A stretch of 64,000 nucleotides of DNA from Cylicocyclus nassatus (Eukaryota; Nematoda; Chromadorea; Rhabditida; Strongylidae), in assembly GCA_958299035.1 (NCBI GenBank), contig CATQJL010000316.1, positions 5,420,674 through 5,484,673 of the forward strand. The letters are read 5' to 3'. Shown piece after piece: positions 1 to 12,424 of this stretch (its first letter is position 1; each line of letters opens with the position of its first letter). The notes below the pieces were generated by a model. That model saw nothing but the letters and a program-made list of their open reading frames with translations, did not search any database and was not told the DNA's origin. A program made the position numbers and the translations under genes.

Positions 1-902
1 GCGGGGCGCGGGGCATTTGGCTCTGGTACCCTTTTCTTCGTTGTTCGGAGCCCAATTTCGATAATCTATTTATCATATTAAAGCTCTTGATCTCTATTTT
101 CACGCTGACAACGTCGCCGAACTTCTTTTTAGGATTTAAACGAGAAATCCTCGAAAAACGGCGTTTTCGAAAACCTCTTGTTTTTTCTTCAGTTTAACTT
201 TTTTCACTCGGTTTTTTTGTGCATTCAATAGGTCTTGTTTCTATCTATGATGTAGACAACGTCGCCGAGCTTACTTCTTTGCTTATGCCGGTTTTTTTGT
301 GAAAAATACAAAAAAAGTGCGTTTTTCTTTACCTTGTTCTCTTTCTGTGCTTTTGCAGCGAATTTTTTCCTGCTTGACGATACTTGCTCAGAATGATGAG
401 CGGAAGAATCCAGACAACGTCGCAGCGTACGAAACGACTATGCGGGGGTGAAAATTTAAAGGACGCATCAAAAATCAGATTGGCGTCGATGTGCAACACA
501 ACTTTACAGATATGTTTAACATGTTCAATTCAGTTGTTGACAAGTTCTTCTTCTTTCGGTCTCCCAACTAACGCCACAGCTAAACAGCGCTTTTTTTGAC
601 TGGAAAAGAACTTTGTTGCTGTTGCCACCCAATTTTACCGGCAATCCTGGAGATGAAACTCTGCGTAGGAAACCACCAAGTTAAGGTTTCAGATTTTGTG
701 ATGTGCTAACCTCTGCTTTATACGAATCTTCTAAGTTTTCTAATTCAATTTGTATCTCTAAATTTTCGTCTATTTTTCTGAAACAACCTTCACTTTTTAT
801 AGGGGGCAAGAACTCAAACAACTATCACTTTCTAGCCCCTGTCTCTTGACTATCGAAGGTATGGTGCCATCTATAGGTTACATACACGTACAATTTTTCT
901 GC
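1..902. other. Intergenic DNA, no gene recognised
   Basis: AT-rich, T-run-rich sequence with no ORF that resembles a protein. The short phrase GACAACGTCGC recurs near 108, 257 and 413, twice near a CGGTTTTTTTGTG motif, suggesting a degenerate local repeat. Confidence 0.5.
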
Positions 903-910
903 TTTATAAC

Positions 911-2023
911 CAGGGTAAAGCGGGGAGTGCGGCACTCGACCGTCGGATACGACCCCCCCCCCCTGATTGCTCTCTTAATAAGACCCCCCTCCTAAACTAT
1001 ACACTTAAGATAGTATTACCTGAAGGCTCTGTCGAACATAATGGACAACATATCCATAATTGGCATGTCAAATACCCCCTGTAGACAAAGTGTGAGCGAA
1101 TTCTGAAGATTCAAGATACTAGGCTACCTAAGTGAAATGGTCAAATTCCAACATGGTTAACTTTGTTTTAAAGGTGAATTAGCTATCCGTTTTTGCACTC
1201 AAGACAAAGCACTACTCCTTCTTTGTCCACCTCAGGAATCCCGCTTCAGAAGACCTCCAAACTGTGGAATTAGAAGCCAACCAAAATCTCATTTTTCCCA
1301 TTTTTCGCTTTTGATGGCTGTGCTTTCACCAAATATTACTCAGAGCTAAGAAGACGAATCAGGCTCAAAACATCCCTATGGGATCTACGAGGTTTAGGCT
1401 ATCGATTCATATAAATATTGTCCGCTAAAAATGTTTTTTTGATATAGTTAATGGCCTGCGGCACCCCCCCCCCCCTCAAAACCTGCGGCTGCCGCAGGGG
1501 TGCCGCAGGCCATTAACTATATCAAAAAAACATTTTTAGCGGACAATATCGATAGCCTAAACCTCGTAGATTCCATAGGGATGTTTTGAGCCTGATTCGT
1601 CTTCTTAGCTCTGAGTAATATTTGGTGAAAGCACAGCCATCAAAAGCGAAAAATGGGAAAAATGAGATTTTGGTTGGCTTCTAATTCCACAGTCTGGAGG
1701 TCTTCTGAAGCGGGATTCCTGAGGTGGACAAAGAAGGAGTAGTGCTTTGTCTTGAGTGCAAAAACGGATAGCTAATTCACCTTTAAAACAAAGTTAACCA
1801 TGTTGGAATTTGACCATTTCACTTAGGTAGCCTAGTATCTTGAATCTTCAGAATTCGCTCACACTTTGTCTGCAGGGGTTAATTGACGTGCTAATTATGG
1901 ATATGATACGAATATCATGTTATCGCTATAATCAGATCACCTAACTACGACCCCCTCCCCTTTTGACTCCTCAATACGACCCCCCCCCCCTCTGCGGCGT
2001 GCCGCACCCCCCGCTTTACCCTG
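911..2023. mobile_element. hAT-type foldback MITE (MITE-1)
   Basis: A 1.11-kb, almost perfectly palindromic non-coding element. The ends read CAGGGTAAAGCGGGG on both strands and the TIR continues into GTGCGGCA with one mismatch. Eight bases, TTTATAAC, are duplicated at 903-910 and 2024-2031, the target-site length of hAT transposases. The arms (about 1020-1475 and 1485-1960) meet at a C-run near 1465. It encodes no protein, so it would depend on a transposase elsewhere. Confidence 0.92.
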
Positions 2024-2031
2024 TTTATAAC

Positions 2032-3244
2032 CAGGGCCCTGCACGAGGTTGGCAAATGACAAGCTGAAAATCGTTTTGGGCCCAAAAAGCAAAGGGGAAA
2101 TCGTTTTTGCGGGGTCCGGGGCGGAGCCCGGAAAAAAAATTGGTAGTTCATGCTCGCTACTTATCTTGACATGTTATGTGCCTCAACAGGCGAATGCTGG
2201 AGTTCGCGCGCGTCAAACCGCGCCGTCGCTAACTGCCGCACGCGCGACGTCGCCCAAGCGATACTATTTGTAGCAGCATACATGACTAGTTCTCTATGTA
2301 TGTGTAACGATATGACACCAAATTTTGTATGCGAATGGAGAGAGACTAGTGGAAACATAGTATGAAAAATTATGAAAAACTTATGTGAACGGAACGAATA
2401 ATTAGCATTTTTCCGAGAATCTAAATGAAGATGTGAATTCAAACGGCTCGTTTAAACGCGCAGATGAACGATATGGTATGAAACTTGGTACGTACACGGG
2501 GCTTAACTGAGGAGTTTCATTGAAAAATTATCTGACTGAAGGTTGTGGCAAACTTTTTTTTGAAAATTTTGCGCTACCAAAGAAATGAAAAAATGGCTCG
2601 TTTACGCAGAGGTAACGAAATCGCGCGGGATTCGGTGTGTATGTGCGCAATAGGACTAAGTAATAAAGTATGAAATATTATGAAACACTTATGTGAATGA
2701 AGAGCGTGCTTAACTAATTTCCAAATTAGGTCGGCATTTGCCGACCTAATTCCCACCTGAGGTCGGCAAAACTCTCAATTTACATAATTTTTTCAAAATT
2801 CTTACATAAGTCTGTTGTACACCTAGAGTTTACTACATGGGAAATTTTGATTCCGAAACTCCTCCTCTTGTCCTTGTTAGAGCCCAAAATCGCATCAGCA
2901 GCCTAGCTTTCTAAGATGGAATGCGCGCCCCAGTCAATCGGTACGCGCGGGAACGGCGTCTCTCATTCCTATAATTGCGTTTTTTTGATATTTTCTCATT
3001 CCTTAATCATTTTTCTTGCTTATTTTTCTTCCTGTTTCCTATCTTGATACAGCTGAGAAGTAATTTGAGGAATTTGAGCAATTTGGGCACTTTTGAGCGC
3101 TTTTAGGCGAAGTGTGGCCGGTAATCTCGTCGCACAAGCACAAAACGTCATTTTTGGGCTCAAGGGGGTATTCGTAAAATTTATTGGGATCAAAGGGGAA
3201 TTCGTTTTGGAAAACCCCGTTTGCCCACCTCGTGCCGGGCCCTG
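2032..3244. mobile_element. hAT-type non-autonomous element (MITE-2), stacked on MITE-1
   Basis: The left end CAGGGCCCTGCACGAGGT matches the inverted right end CAGGGCCCGGCACGAGGT. It is flanked by TTTATAAC at 2024-2031 and 3245-3252, the same octamer that flanks MITE-1. The interior is not a simple palindrome but has two diverged direct copies of about 180 bp (about 2285-2460 and 2610-2790). Non-coding. Its ends resemble those of the 219-bp element at 13723. Confidence 0.9.
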
Positions 3245-3254
3245 TTTATAACTA

Positions 3255-3968
3255 TTAGGTTGTCCCAAAAGTAAACTCCATTTCCAAATAACTTGAGCTG
3301 TTTTTGTTTTTTTGACAGATTTAGGGTACCATTCGGTAGAGCGCAGCAAGCTCTATAAAAAGACTACCAAAATTCCATCTAATTCGTAACCTAGATAAAT
3401 TTTATAGTCAAAAATCAAAATTTTCCAGCTATCCCAAAAAATCGCATCTCCTCACAGAAACTTCCTACGGACTTCCAACTTGGTCTTTATACAGTAGACA
3501 CATAGTAGTACCCAAAAATGTATTTGGTGAATTTTTTCCGGAACTCAAAATTGAGAAACAAATACGGTCCCAAAATGCCAAAATGCCACTTTCTTCAGGT
3601 TTTTCATGTAAAACTTGGCATTTCTCGAATATAAAAGCACATAGAGGGGTAAGATTTTAAAATTATACTTAGAAAGGCTTGTAGTATACAATTACATATA
3701 TTTGAGGGGCTGAGGGCGGAGTGTGCCATTTTTGGACAATTTTCATTTCTCGCTTTCTATGCTCGGAAAAAATTCGGTAAAGGCATATTTGTGTACTACT
3801 ATATCCCTACTGTATAATGACAAGTTGGAGGTCTGTAGGATTCTTTGTCGCAGAAATCCAATTTCCGGGTGACAAAATTTTTTTTTCGATTTTGGCTTCA
3901 AACTTTACATGGAAGGCGACTCAGGTGAACCCCTGGGGTCATTTTGTAGAGCTTGATCTGCTAACCTA
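3255..3968. mobile_element. mariner-type foldback, right end not seen
   Basis: It begins TA-TTAGGTTGTCCCAAAAGT, a mariner-like terminal sequence. It folds back around position 3640: GACTTCCAACTTG near 3472 is mirrored by CAAGTTGGAGGTC near 3822. The matching right terminus is absent; a Tc1-type MITE begins at 3969. Confidence 0.65.
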
Positions 3969-4905
3969 CAGGGTGCGGCAAAAGTCTGGGAGCCTAGTAC
4001 TTTTTCGTACAAAACGAGAAGGGAAGTACCTAGAAACGAGAAACTTGGCGCGCACATAATTCGAACCATTGCAGATACAGCCCAGTACTTGAGTTGCAAA
4101 ACTTCCTCTTTTGGATTCCACGCAGCCCTAAAAAATCTTGGCAGGTCCACCTGTCATGGCACTCAGGTAGTCGTAATGGAATTCGCCCCATGCCTTCAAA
4201 ATAACTGCTTCTTTTACCTTGGCAAATGTGCAGCATGATAGAGCAAACTTTTTTCTACAACATACTTCCAAAAGAATTTTTTGCATTGCTTAGGAATAAA
4301 AATATTGGATTTTAAATTAGAAGCATGTGTACGTCGCATACCGGAATTTTGGCTACAATTGCGCGAATAAAAACTTAAAAATATCGTTTAAAAAGTATAA
4401 AAAGTGTTCCCATGGCCGAATTTCGATAGATTCTAATTTAGAGGACGTATGCAAAATATACAGCCTTGGTCTCAGTGCCTGTTGAGCATTCTATAGCTTT
4501 TGAATTTGTTTTGAAGACGGATTTCCACTGGCACGCAGGTAACATTCGCAAACTTTTATTTTCCGTTCATGCAAGAACAGCTCCTGGCAAAAGCAAAATT
4601 AGGATACAATAGCGCGAAACCTCTTCTATGTTGTGTGCATCGAAGTTTTGTAAAATATTAACAGCATCTCTAGCTACAGCAAAAACTGTAAATACCGAAA
4701 ATTCCGGTTTTTTCGCCTTGCAAAAGTACTATTTTGGTAATTTCCATTCTTACAAAAACATATGGCAGCCATTTCCAGCCAAATAAGGTGTATTCTGTAG
4801 AGGATGACCGCAGCATCATGTGGCATAAAATTGAAAGCAAAACCATTAGTATCTTTTTAATTGCAGTACTGCAAAGTTAGGCTCCCAGTCTTTTGCCGCA
4901 CCCTG
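3969..4905. mobile_element. Tc1-type MITE, 937 bp
   Basis: The inverted ends CAGGGTGCGGCAAAAGTCTG / CAGACTTTTGCCGCACCCTG-type (about 28 bp, one indel) are bounded by TA at 3967-3968 and 4906-4907. An element starting CAG at a TA target is typical of Tc1 relatives. No transposase ORF. Confidence 0.88.
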
Positions 4906-4910
4906 TAATA

Positions 4911-5952
4911 TTAGGTCGTTCCGAAAGTTCTTTCCGTTTTTTCAACCTATCACAAAAACGCGTGGAATGAAGGTAGAGGAACGCTTTGAGAACTATCCGA
5001 CGCAGCTTTTCTTCCTCTTTTTAATGGACATATTCGTGTGTCGCTTGCTCTAGTGGTCAGTGAGATAATTGTCGAGTCTTCAAACCCATGGTTTTTACGG
5101 TGTCCAACTTTGGCAATTTTTCACAATCTTCTTTTTTGACTTTTACGAAAGCTTTGATAACAGTCAAATAGAGCAAACAAAGTGCAATTTAATGCAATTT
5201 TTCGTCGTTTATAGCTAGCCTTAAAAATTATTTAGAATTATTTTTCTGATGCTATCAAATTTCACTTTTGGGGACGCCAAGAGCCATTGAACATAAGGGG
5301 CGCACAACTAAGGTGTCATTCGATGCAGCTTTTCCTTCTCTTTCTAATGAATGTGTTTTCTTTCTAATTTGCGGGGTCTTTGGCGATAAAGTTTCCATAA
5401 TTCTTGATTTTGAACCCGCCCCAGCCTGTACACGTAAAATGCGAAACCTTATATTTACAAGCGGTAAGCGCTCAGTTGCTTTGTAAAAATTGTGGATAAT
5501 CATAACTGACTTTAAAAAGCTTCAAAATCCGTATACTTGCCAGTGTTCGGGGCGTTTCTGTATTTTGGGACTTTGCAAAAGTGAAGACTTTTGAAAAAAT
5601 TTGAAGACTTTTGAAAAAATTATCTCAAGAAACACCGAAAAGCCAGCTGTGTTTGCCAAAAAAAAATGTATTGCATTGCACTTTGTTTATTCTATTTGAC
5701 TGCTATCAAAGCTTCTCCGAAAGTTAAAAACGAAGATTGTGAAAAATTGCCAAATTTAGACATGGTAAAAACCATGTGTTCAAAATTTCGGCGATTATCT
5801 CAGTGATCACAAGAGTAAGCGACATGGGTATATGACTGCTAGAAAGAGGAAGGAACGCTGCGTCGGATAATGCCTAAAGCGTTTTCCTACCTTCATTCCA
5901 CCTGTTTTTATGAAAGGTCAGAAAAACGGAAAGAACTTTCGGAACGACCTAA
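4911..5952. mobile_element. mariner-type foldback MITE, 1.04 kb
   Basis: The long inverted ends begin TTAGGTCGTTCCGAAAGTTC on both strands, with TA at 4909-4910 and 5953-5954. The arms extend well over 100 bp (a GGAATGAAGGTAG block near 4965 is mirrored near 5895). It lies only a few bases from the Tc1 MITE. No transposase ORF. Confidence 0.88.
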
Positions 5953-6167
5953 TATTTGGCAACTTATCGGACCTGTCTGTACACTAAAGTATGCTAAAGG
6001 TCACCCTTATTTTCTCGCAACACCACTCTGCCTCTGTTCCACTTTTTTACGATACTTGTCTGCCCTCGCTATGTTTTCATAATTTGCATGCTCGCCTACC
6101 CCTCTTCACCAACTCCAGCTCTTCTGGCCAAACCTAACACATGTAATCTTGTCTTTTATTTGCAGAA

Positions 6168-6722
6168 AGCGACAAAATCGATATATGCAATTTCCCAAAT
6201 CAATGTTACGTTCGTTATTACCATGCTCATATACACCCTGTGCCAAGTTACTGTCCCGTAACTCAAAGTTTGCGAAAAGATGAAATCGATAAATCAATAG
6301 ACAATTTCGAAAGTTCATATCATATTTGGAATCACCATGTTTCTCGCCTCTCTATGTCAAGTCCCGCCTCTAGGTCAAAGTTTGCAAAAAGCCGACGAAA
6401 TCGATAAATCAATAGACAATTTGGAAAGTTCATATCGTATTCAGAATCAGTATGTTCTCCACCCTCTATGTCAAGTCCCACCTCATAGCTCAAGATTTGC
6501 AAAAAGCCGATGAAATTGATAATAATAATCTATACTTCTCACCCCTTTGTCAATCCCAGCCCTGTCGACCAAAAAAATAAGGAAGTCAATCAAACTGAAA
6601 TTGTTCGATAACGAAAAGTAGCCTACGATACCCGCCCCGCCCCGAAGTGTACGAGTACAAAGTCCGGATCGGATCGGTTCAGAAATGCATTTTTTATCTG
6701 GAACATACATACACACATACAG
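6168..6722 (-). mobile_element. Decayed Helentron-like foldback fragment
   Basis: Read on the minus strand it resembles the start of the element at 59572: a TGTATG-rich tract, 'TTCTGAACCGATC', 'CACTTCGGGGC', 'GGCTACTTTTCGTTATCGA', then units with ATCGATAAATC and a 'GGCACAGGG'-like spacer. The repeat units are diverged, so this is an old copy. Confidence 0.6.
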
Positions 6723-6974
6723 TCAAGAGAGTTTTCCGCTTGATATAGTGTGCCTCACAGCAAACAGCACCTGAACTAATAGATACGCCTGTAAGCGGGC
6801 TGCTTGCGCGGGCAGATTGTCGGCGATTCAGACGTAGCTATTTGTTCACGCGGAGATTACACTGCAAAGTCTAGCACCGCAAGCACAATGTATTAAGCGA
6901 AAATTTCACTGGAGTTTATGCAAACATATAGCCAGACAGATATTCAAACACACAAATAGACATTCGGCTTTCTA

Positions 6975-7538
6975 GTGTCCCAAAAGTGCCTATGTTGATT
7001 GTTGCTAACTCTCTTGTAATGAAGTGTCTCCGAAAGTCTTTGGTAAGGTTTGTAGTCCTGGCTTCAACTTATATTAGATTTATAATATGAGCAAATTAAT
7101 AATCTAACTTCATTACTGTAGGAGCACGGTAGGAACTTAAAGCATATGGCGTCACTGTGAAAAAAAGCCGTTGGAAAAACTTTCCAAAAAAACTAAACTC
7201 CGTAACAAAGTTGATTTGGTACACAAATTTTTCATACAGATCTTTCGTAGCGCTTTTCGGCCTGATCAGATTTTTGACGAATGGCAGAAATTGGTTGTTA
7301 TGGTATATCTGGCATAACTTAGAAAAGCGTTACGATGAAATGAGGGTTTCAGTTTGGAATCACCGTCTCTGACTTAACCTAGTGTATAAGCTTTCAGCTT
7401 CTTCGGTGAAATATGACCCCCCTCTACTCAAAACCCTTCTCAATGTTCCTACCGTAATCCTACAATAACACGGAAATTTTTGATTGGCATCACACCTCAT
7501 TATTATTACTAAACAGTAGGCACATTTTTGGGACACCC
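6975..7538. mobile_element. mariner-type MITE, 564 bp
   Basis: The ends GTGTCCCAAAAGTGCCTA (left) and the inverse of TAGGCACATTTTTGGGACACCC (right) pair with a few mismatches. TA lies at 6973-6974 and 7539-7540. A related right end, ACTTTTGGGACACCCC, occurs near 43474. Confidence 0.78.
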
Positions 7539-7540
7539 TA

Positions 7541-9370
7541 TATATGATGATTCTGACTGCAAATAGCACGACTAAGGCAATTACATGAAAGAACATTTAT
7601 CTAAGCTACTTTTTTTTTATAATGGTTAGAGTCTTACTCAGACGCGAGCATGATTTGGAAACTAGCAAGACACTTGCGATGTAATACTCTAGTCTACCAA
7701 TTATTTCAAAAGCATAAGGAACATAGATTTAGTAAATCATAGTTCCTACTTAAACGACTTCTAACGGCTGAAATTTTTTTGAGACACTGTTAAAATCAGA
7801 AACTTGCCTCAGGCTCTGCTAATGCACGAAAACCATTACGAAGGCCGTGGATCCCCACGACATGTAAGCCAGTGCAAGTCGTCGTCGTCCGTTTGATGCG
7901 GTTAACAAAGAAAGTTTTGAAGGAACATATTTTTCGGTCGCGGATAAATCAATCGAGTTAATGGTTGAACAATGCCTTAGTTGTACCTGTTCCCAATCAC
8001 ATTCCAACTGATGTGCGCCAGCTTTGCCGGGCTCCTTCAGAGTATTTCTGACACATGACGAGCGATTACAGAAGTGCTATATAGGATCGCAAACAAGATC
8101 CTTGTAAGTTCAACCTCTCATTCTTCTCTAAAATTGTCCAGAAATGACTTGAACAAGTAACTTTGGGATGTTTTTCTCTTGTTGTTGCATTACAATTGAG
8201 CTAACTCTAGCCTAACTCTTGAGAAAAAACGGGTTGCGATAAACTTTTCCGTCGCTGCATTTTTATCGTGAAAAAACCGTCGGATTGCTATACTAATTTC
8301 TTTTGAGGCAAATTTTTTAAGAAACTGAAAACATCACTGACTGCTACGAATCTGGCGGTTAGAATTTAGGTGTAATTTCCAAAAATACTTTTGTTTGACC
8401 TATCGCGACGTATTTGTCGCGACAAAACCGTCTCACGGCAGTCTCCTTGACAATAATTTTCACGGATCCAAAAATACATTTTTGAATTCCTGGCAAGCTT
8501 TCAACTTAGAAGGTGCTTCGAATTAACAAAAAAAACTTTTATACAAAGCATTTGGTGATCAGTGAGAATGTTTTCTTCGAATTCAGATCAAATTTTCGAA
8601 GATTTTGCATAATTTACAAAGTTTGCTGAAGGAACTGAAAGCAAAGTGTACTGCGGTGTTTCGTCATCACTTTCGACCTATCAAATTTGATGCTTGCTGA
8701 TTTAGCCCCTCAAGAGCGAGTTAGCCTGCGGACGCTAGGTGCGAAATTCACGGCTTCATATTTTTGGAAGCTATTCATCTGTGGCCAAATCACTTCTCGA
8801 TTTGTAGAATATAAGAACTCTTGTAAAAAAATAGTTTGAAATTTGTTTTTTATATGAAATCGTCTCATAGGTACGTGGTCTTGAAATGAGGTGCGCATGT
8901 TCCATTGACAAGTGAGGCCTCATTTCAAGACCGTGATACAAAGGACAGATCGATGAAAGAGTCAAAACTTTGTCTATGTTCTGAGTGGTACCTGCTGCTC
9001 AAGTTTTTCATCTTGGACTGTTCGATTCTGAGGAGAGAACCATCTGGTGATTGGTGAAAATGTGCAAAAAAATCAACTTTCTGCCGTTAGAACCAAGATC
9101 CACTGTTATACCTGCTAACGTTTACATTTCCTCTGTGAAAAATGCTACTTGAAAATATATGAATTAAATAGTTTAGCGTCACCTAAGTATCCCTCATTTT
9201 TGCTTCTTTCTTAATTACGGCTGCCTTATCCAGTTGGGTGCTCCTGCATCCAAATCTCTGCACAGTTGGGTTCGCACCTAGAGGCATGTGTTCGCGGCTT
9301 AGCTAGAAACAGAGAATTCGCATCAATCTCTTCGAGACTTTTGTTTGAAGTGCTCTTGGAAGAACCATTT
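7541..9370. other. No recognised gene; local palindrome at 8877-8935
   Basis: No ORF with recognisable homology. The clearest structure is an inverted pair, GGTCTTGAAATGAGG near 8878 and CCTCATTTCAAGACC near 8921. A 62-codon minus-strand frame at 7819-8007 ends in a hydrophobic stretch but has no recognisable family. Confidence 0.5.
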
Positions 9371-9389
9371 GATTCATTTCTTTCCGTTT

Positions 9390-11200
9390 TTTCAGACGAT
9401 TAACAGAAAATGACGGGAACATTTTGTCTTACCTTCAATACTTTTATACTAGATTGTCCGCCTTCACGAGATGTTCGATACCTTATTTTTTGGGTGAACT
9501 ACGGAACTTCTGTCAGAAGCAAACGGTAATTCCCAAAATTCAAAATCTTTTGAACTACTAAATGTGCAAAGTTTCCACATTTTTGGAAACTGTATAATTT
9601 TAGACAGTCTGCCATCGCGAGATCTTGCATTCTTCTTTCATTGTCTAGGCATTCTACCGAAAGATGGTCAAGAACATCTGCACCCAAGTGACACGCCGTG
9701 ACCAAGGGAGAAAGTTATCGAAGATGTCATCCAGATATCGATCATTAGGAGAGTATTGCTCAATAGTCTCAATTTGTTGACTTTTCGATGAAGCTTGACC
9801 TCAGTGAAATACCAATGTTCCTCAAATAGAAAAAATAGCGTTGGTGTTTGAACGAAAAAAATTCCAAAAATTTTAAGAATTCAAAAAAACACAAAATTCC
9901 AAATTTAGCCACTTGACCTATTTTATTCAGATTTTGATTTCTTTCTCATCAAATTTTTTCAAATTCAACACTTGCCAATTTCGCGTCGAAACAGGGAGGT
10001 GTATGTCAAAAGGTGCGATTTTTATTGCCAGATGGACACCAAATAACACATAATAATTGCTTTATAACATTAAAAAAGCATTTTGATTTTTGAAGGAAAC
10101 ATATTGGATAGCTACATGAGTCACTTGATCTTGCTGCCTTGAAATCAACTCGAAATAGCAATATTGAAGATTGAAAACCCATAAAAATACAGTTAAGAAC
10201 AATTTCATAGATATTTCGTTCCGTTTTCCAGCAGAAGCGAACAAACTCAGCAAGTGGTAACCTCAGAAAGATAGTAAGCCAACGCACTTTATCTGGTACT
10301 CTTTGGAGACTCGCTAGCACTAAAGTGGGGTTCTGCGTGGGTGACAGCCGGAGAAATCGCGCCTCTTGACCTTCTCCCGTAACAGTGCCACAAGGAGATG
10401 CAACCACTTTCAATGCAAACCGAAATTATTTTTAGTAAAAAAACACCCGGAATTTTAAAGGAGAAAATGGAGGGAACTTTCTGTAGCGTTGCGTTTCGGA
10501 AACGTATCCATTATCTCGACGCATTGACCTTCGTTTGCTGTGAAAATACTAGCGGAACTTGAGCGGATGCACACCACCAGCATAATTTCCAAAATTTTAA
10601 GTGGATTATGTGCCCCTTTGCTCTGAGCGATCAAATTCGGCACTATAGCTTTCTTGATTGAAGAAGAATTCAGAAACTAAAATAAATCGATCGAATTCAA
10701 AGAATTTCTATTGAATTTTTTGATCACATTTGTTTTTTCAATACTTGGAACATCCGCAGTTATTCCTTTTCAAACAAATTTTGCGACTATTGAGAATGTA
10801 CACTATATTCTCCTAATTACTAATCAACTGAGCGACATTCGATGGATAACTTGGCACGTTTGGGCTTGACTGTGTTAGCTTGGCTGCAGGTGCTCATGGC
10901 TCTTTCAATTCAGCACAGTCGGACGACAAAATAATGCATCATCTCGTGGTGCAAAGCTATCCGAATTATACAGTCTCAGAAAGGATGGAAATTGTGCACA
11001 TTTAAGAATTTTTGAAAAAAAATTCAAAAATTTTCAAAATTACGGTTACGGCTCTCGGCAGTACTTTCGTCGCGTACAAAGTATATAAAAGTATAAATAA
11101 GCATAAGTAAAGTATCGAAAATCTCGGACGGACAATCTAGTAAAAGTATTGAAGTTATGACAAAATGTTCTCATCATTTTCTGTTAATCGTCTGAATATG
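9390..11200. repeat. Large foldback (about 1.8 kb)
   Basis: Sequence at 9390-9480 (including ATTGTCCGCCTTCACGAGAT) reappears inverted at 11100-11195 (ATCTCGGACGGACAATCTAG). The similarity continues inward through 9540-9700 against 10860-11050. The arms are diverged with gaps and the termini are not sharp. A 135-codon frame in the loop (10006-10413, minus) looks spurious. Confidence 0.65.
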
Positions 11201-11339
11201 TCAGGGGTTGGTTTCGTTTTTTGAGACCTGGACTGATCTCGAAAGTGTATGAATTTTTCTATCACGAGATATGGAAAATGTTTATGTAAAATCTCTGTCT
11301 AGTGTTCCGGCCTCCAATCGATTGTTTATAAGAGGGGTA

Positions 11340-12420
11340 AACATGCATTCCAGATATCCCAGTGGCATAAGTACGGTCAAGCAAGTAATTTTGGAGTCGA
11401 TCATAATCGATTTGACTTTTCGGGCTCTACAAATTTCCAATTCATTCTTTCAGCAATTTTCCATTGTTCGTTCAGATAAATAATCGTTTTGAAAATTTTT
11501 TTTGAAATAGTGCGTTTTTCTGTTTACAAAACGAAATGAGAAATTACTAGTTCGAAATCTTTGCCGAGGAAATCTCCTTTGAGTTGCATGCGCATATGTT
11601 TTTCACAGTAGCCTTTCATATGTATAGCTGCCGCGTTTTTTCCTTGGCCACAAATCGAGAGATAAAAACGGGCCAAAACTGACTACAACGCATATGTGGG
11701 CTTTTCATGCTGGATGCTTTCCTTAGGACTAGAGTCTGTAAATGGAAATTCAAAGTTGATTTGCAAAGGACTTCAATTCAAGCTCTGTCTATGTATAAAG
11801 CTCGGCAGAATATGCCAATTTTCGTTTTTTTTGATTTTCAGCCAAAAAATACAGCAATACTATGTATGCGATTGTATGTGGAGAAATGCGTGAGTGAGTA
11901 CGAGGTGTGGAGGATCATTTGGATTGAAAATTATTTCTTTCCGATTTTTTGGGCATATAGAGCTTTGAAATTTGACTCCAAATTTCAGCTGATTAAACTT
12001 GTTTTAAAGTTTTGAAGTCATTTTGTAGAGCGATCAGCTTACCGTCCAACTTTTTGTAAACGGTGTGAATGCGTTTTTCTTTCAGAAAGGAACTAAGTTG
12101 ATGCCAGAGCTTTGAAAATTCGTGAAGCCGATAATGTAGCTATGACGAAAAGGAGAGAATGAATGGAGAGAATTGGTGTACATTTTTGTAATCAAAACAC
12201 TCATAGCTCCTCGTTGAGAAGTTTGCGTTTTCCTCAAAAAGTCTACCGAACTACATTTTTTCCCTGTTGCAATTGTGATCACATTCATGCATGTACACAT
12301 TCATCGAAAGTTTTCAGAAAGGACTCCTGATTCCCGCTGATTCCATTGAGTTCTTCATCTACACTACTATAAGATTGGTAGCTAAGTGATGCAGCTTCAT
12401 ATACTTCAATATTCTGTTTT
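11340..12420. other. No recognised gene or repeat boundary
   Basis: A 102-codon plus frame (11707-12015) and shorter frames show no recognisable motif. I see nothing else I can support here. Confidence 0.4.
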
Positions 12421-12424
12421 GCGC

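Noticed and set aside
10006..10413. 135-codon minus-strand frame
   Set aside because: Lies in the loop of a foldback, no motif, composition like its surroundings.
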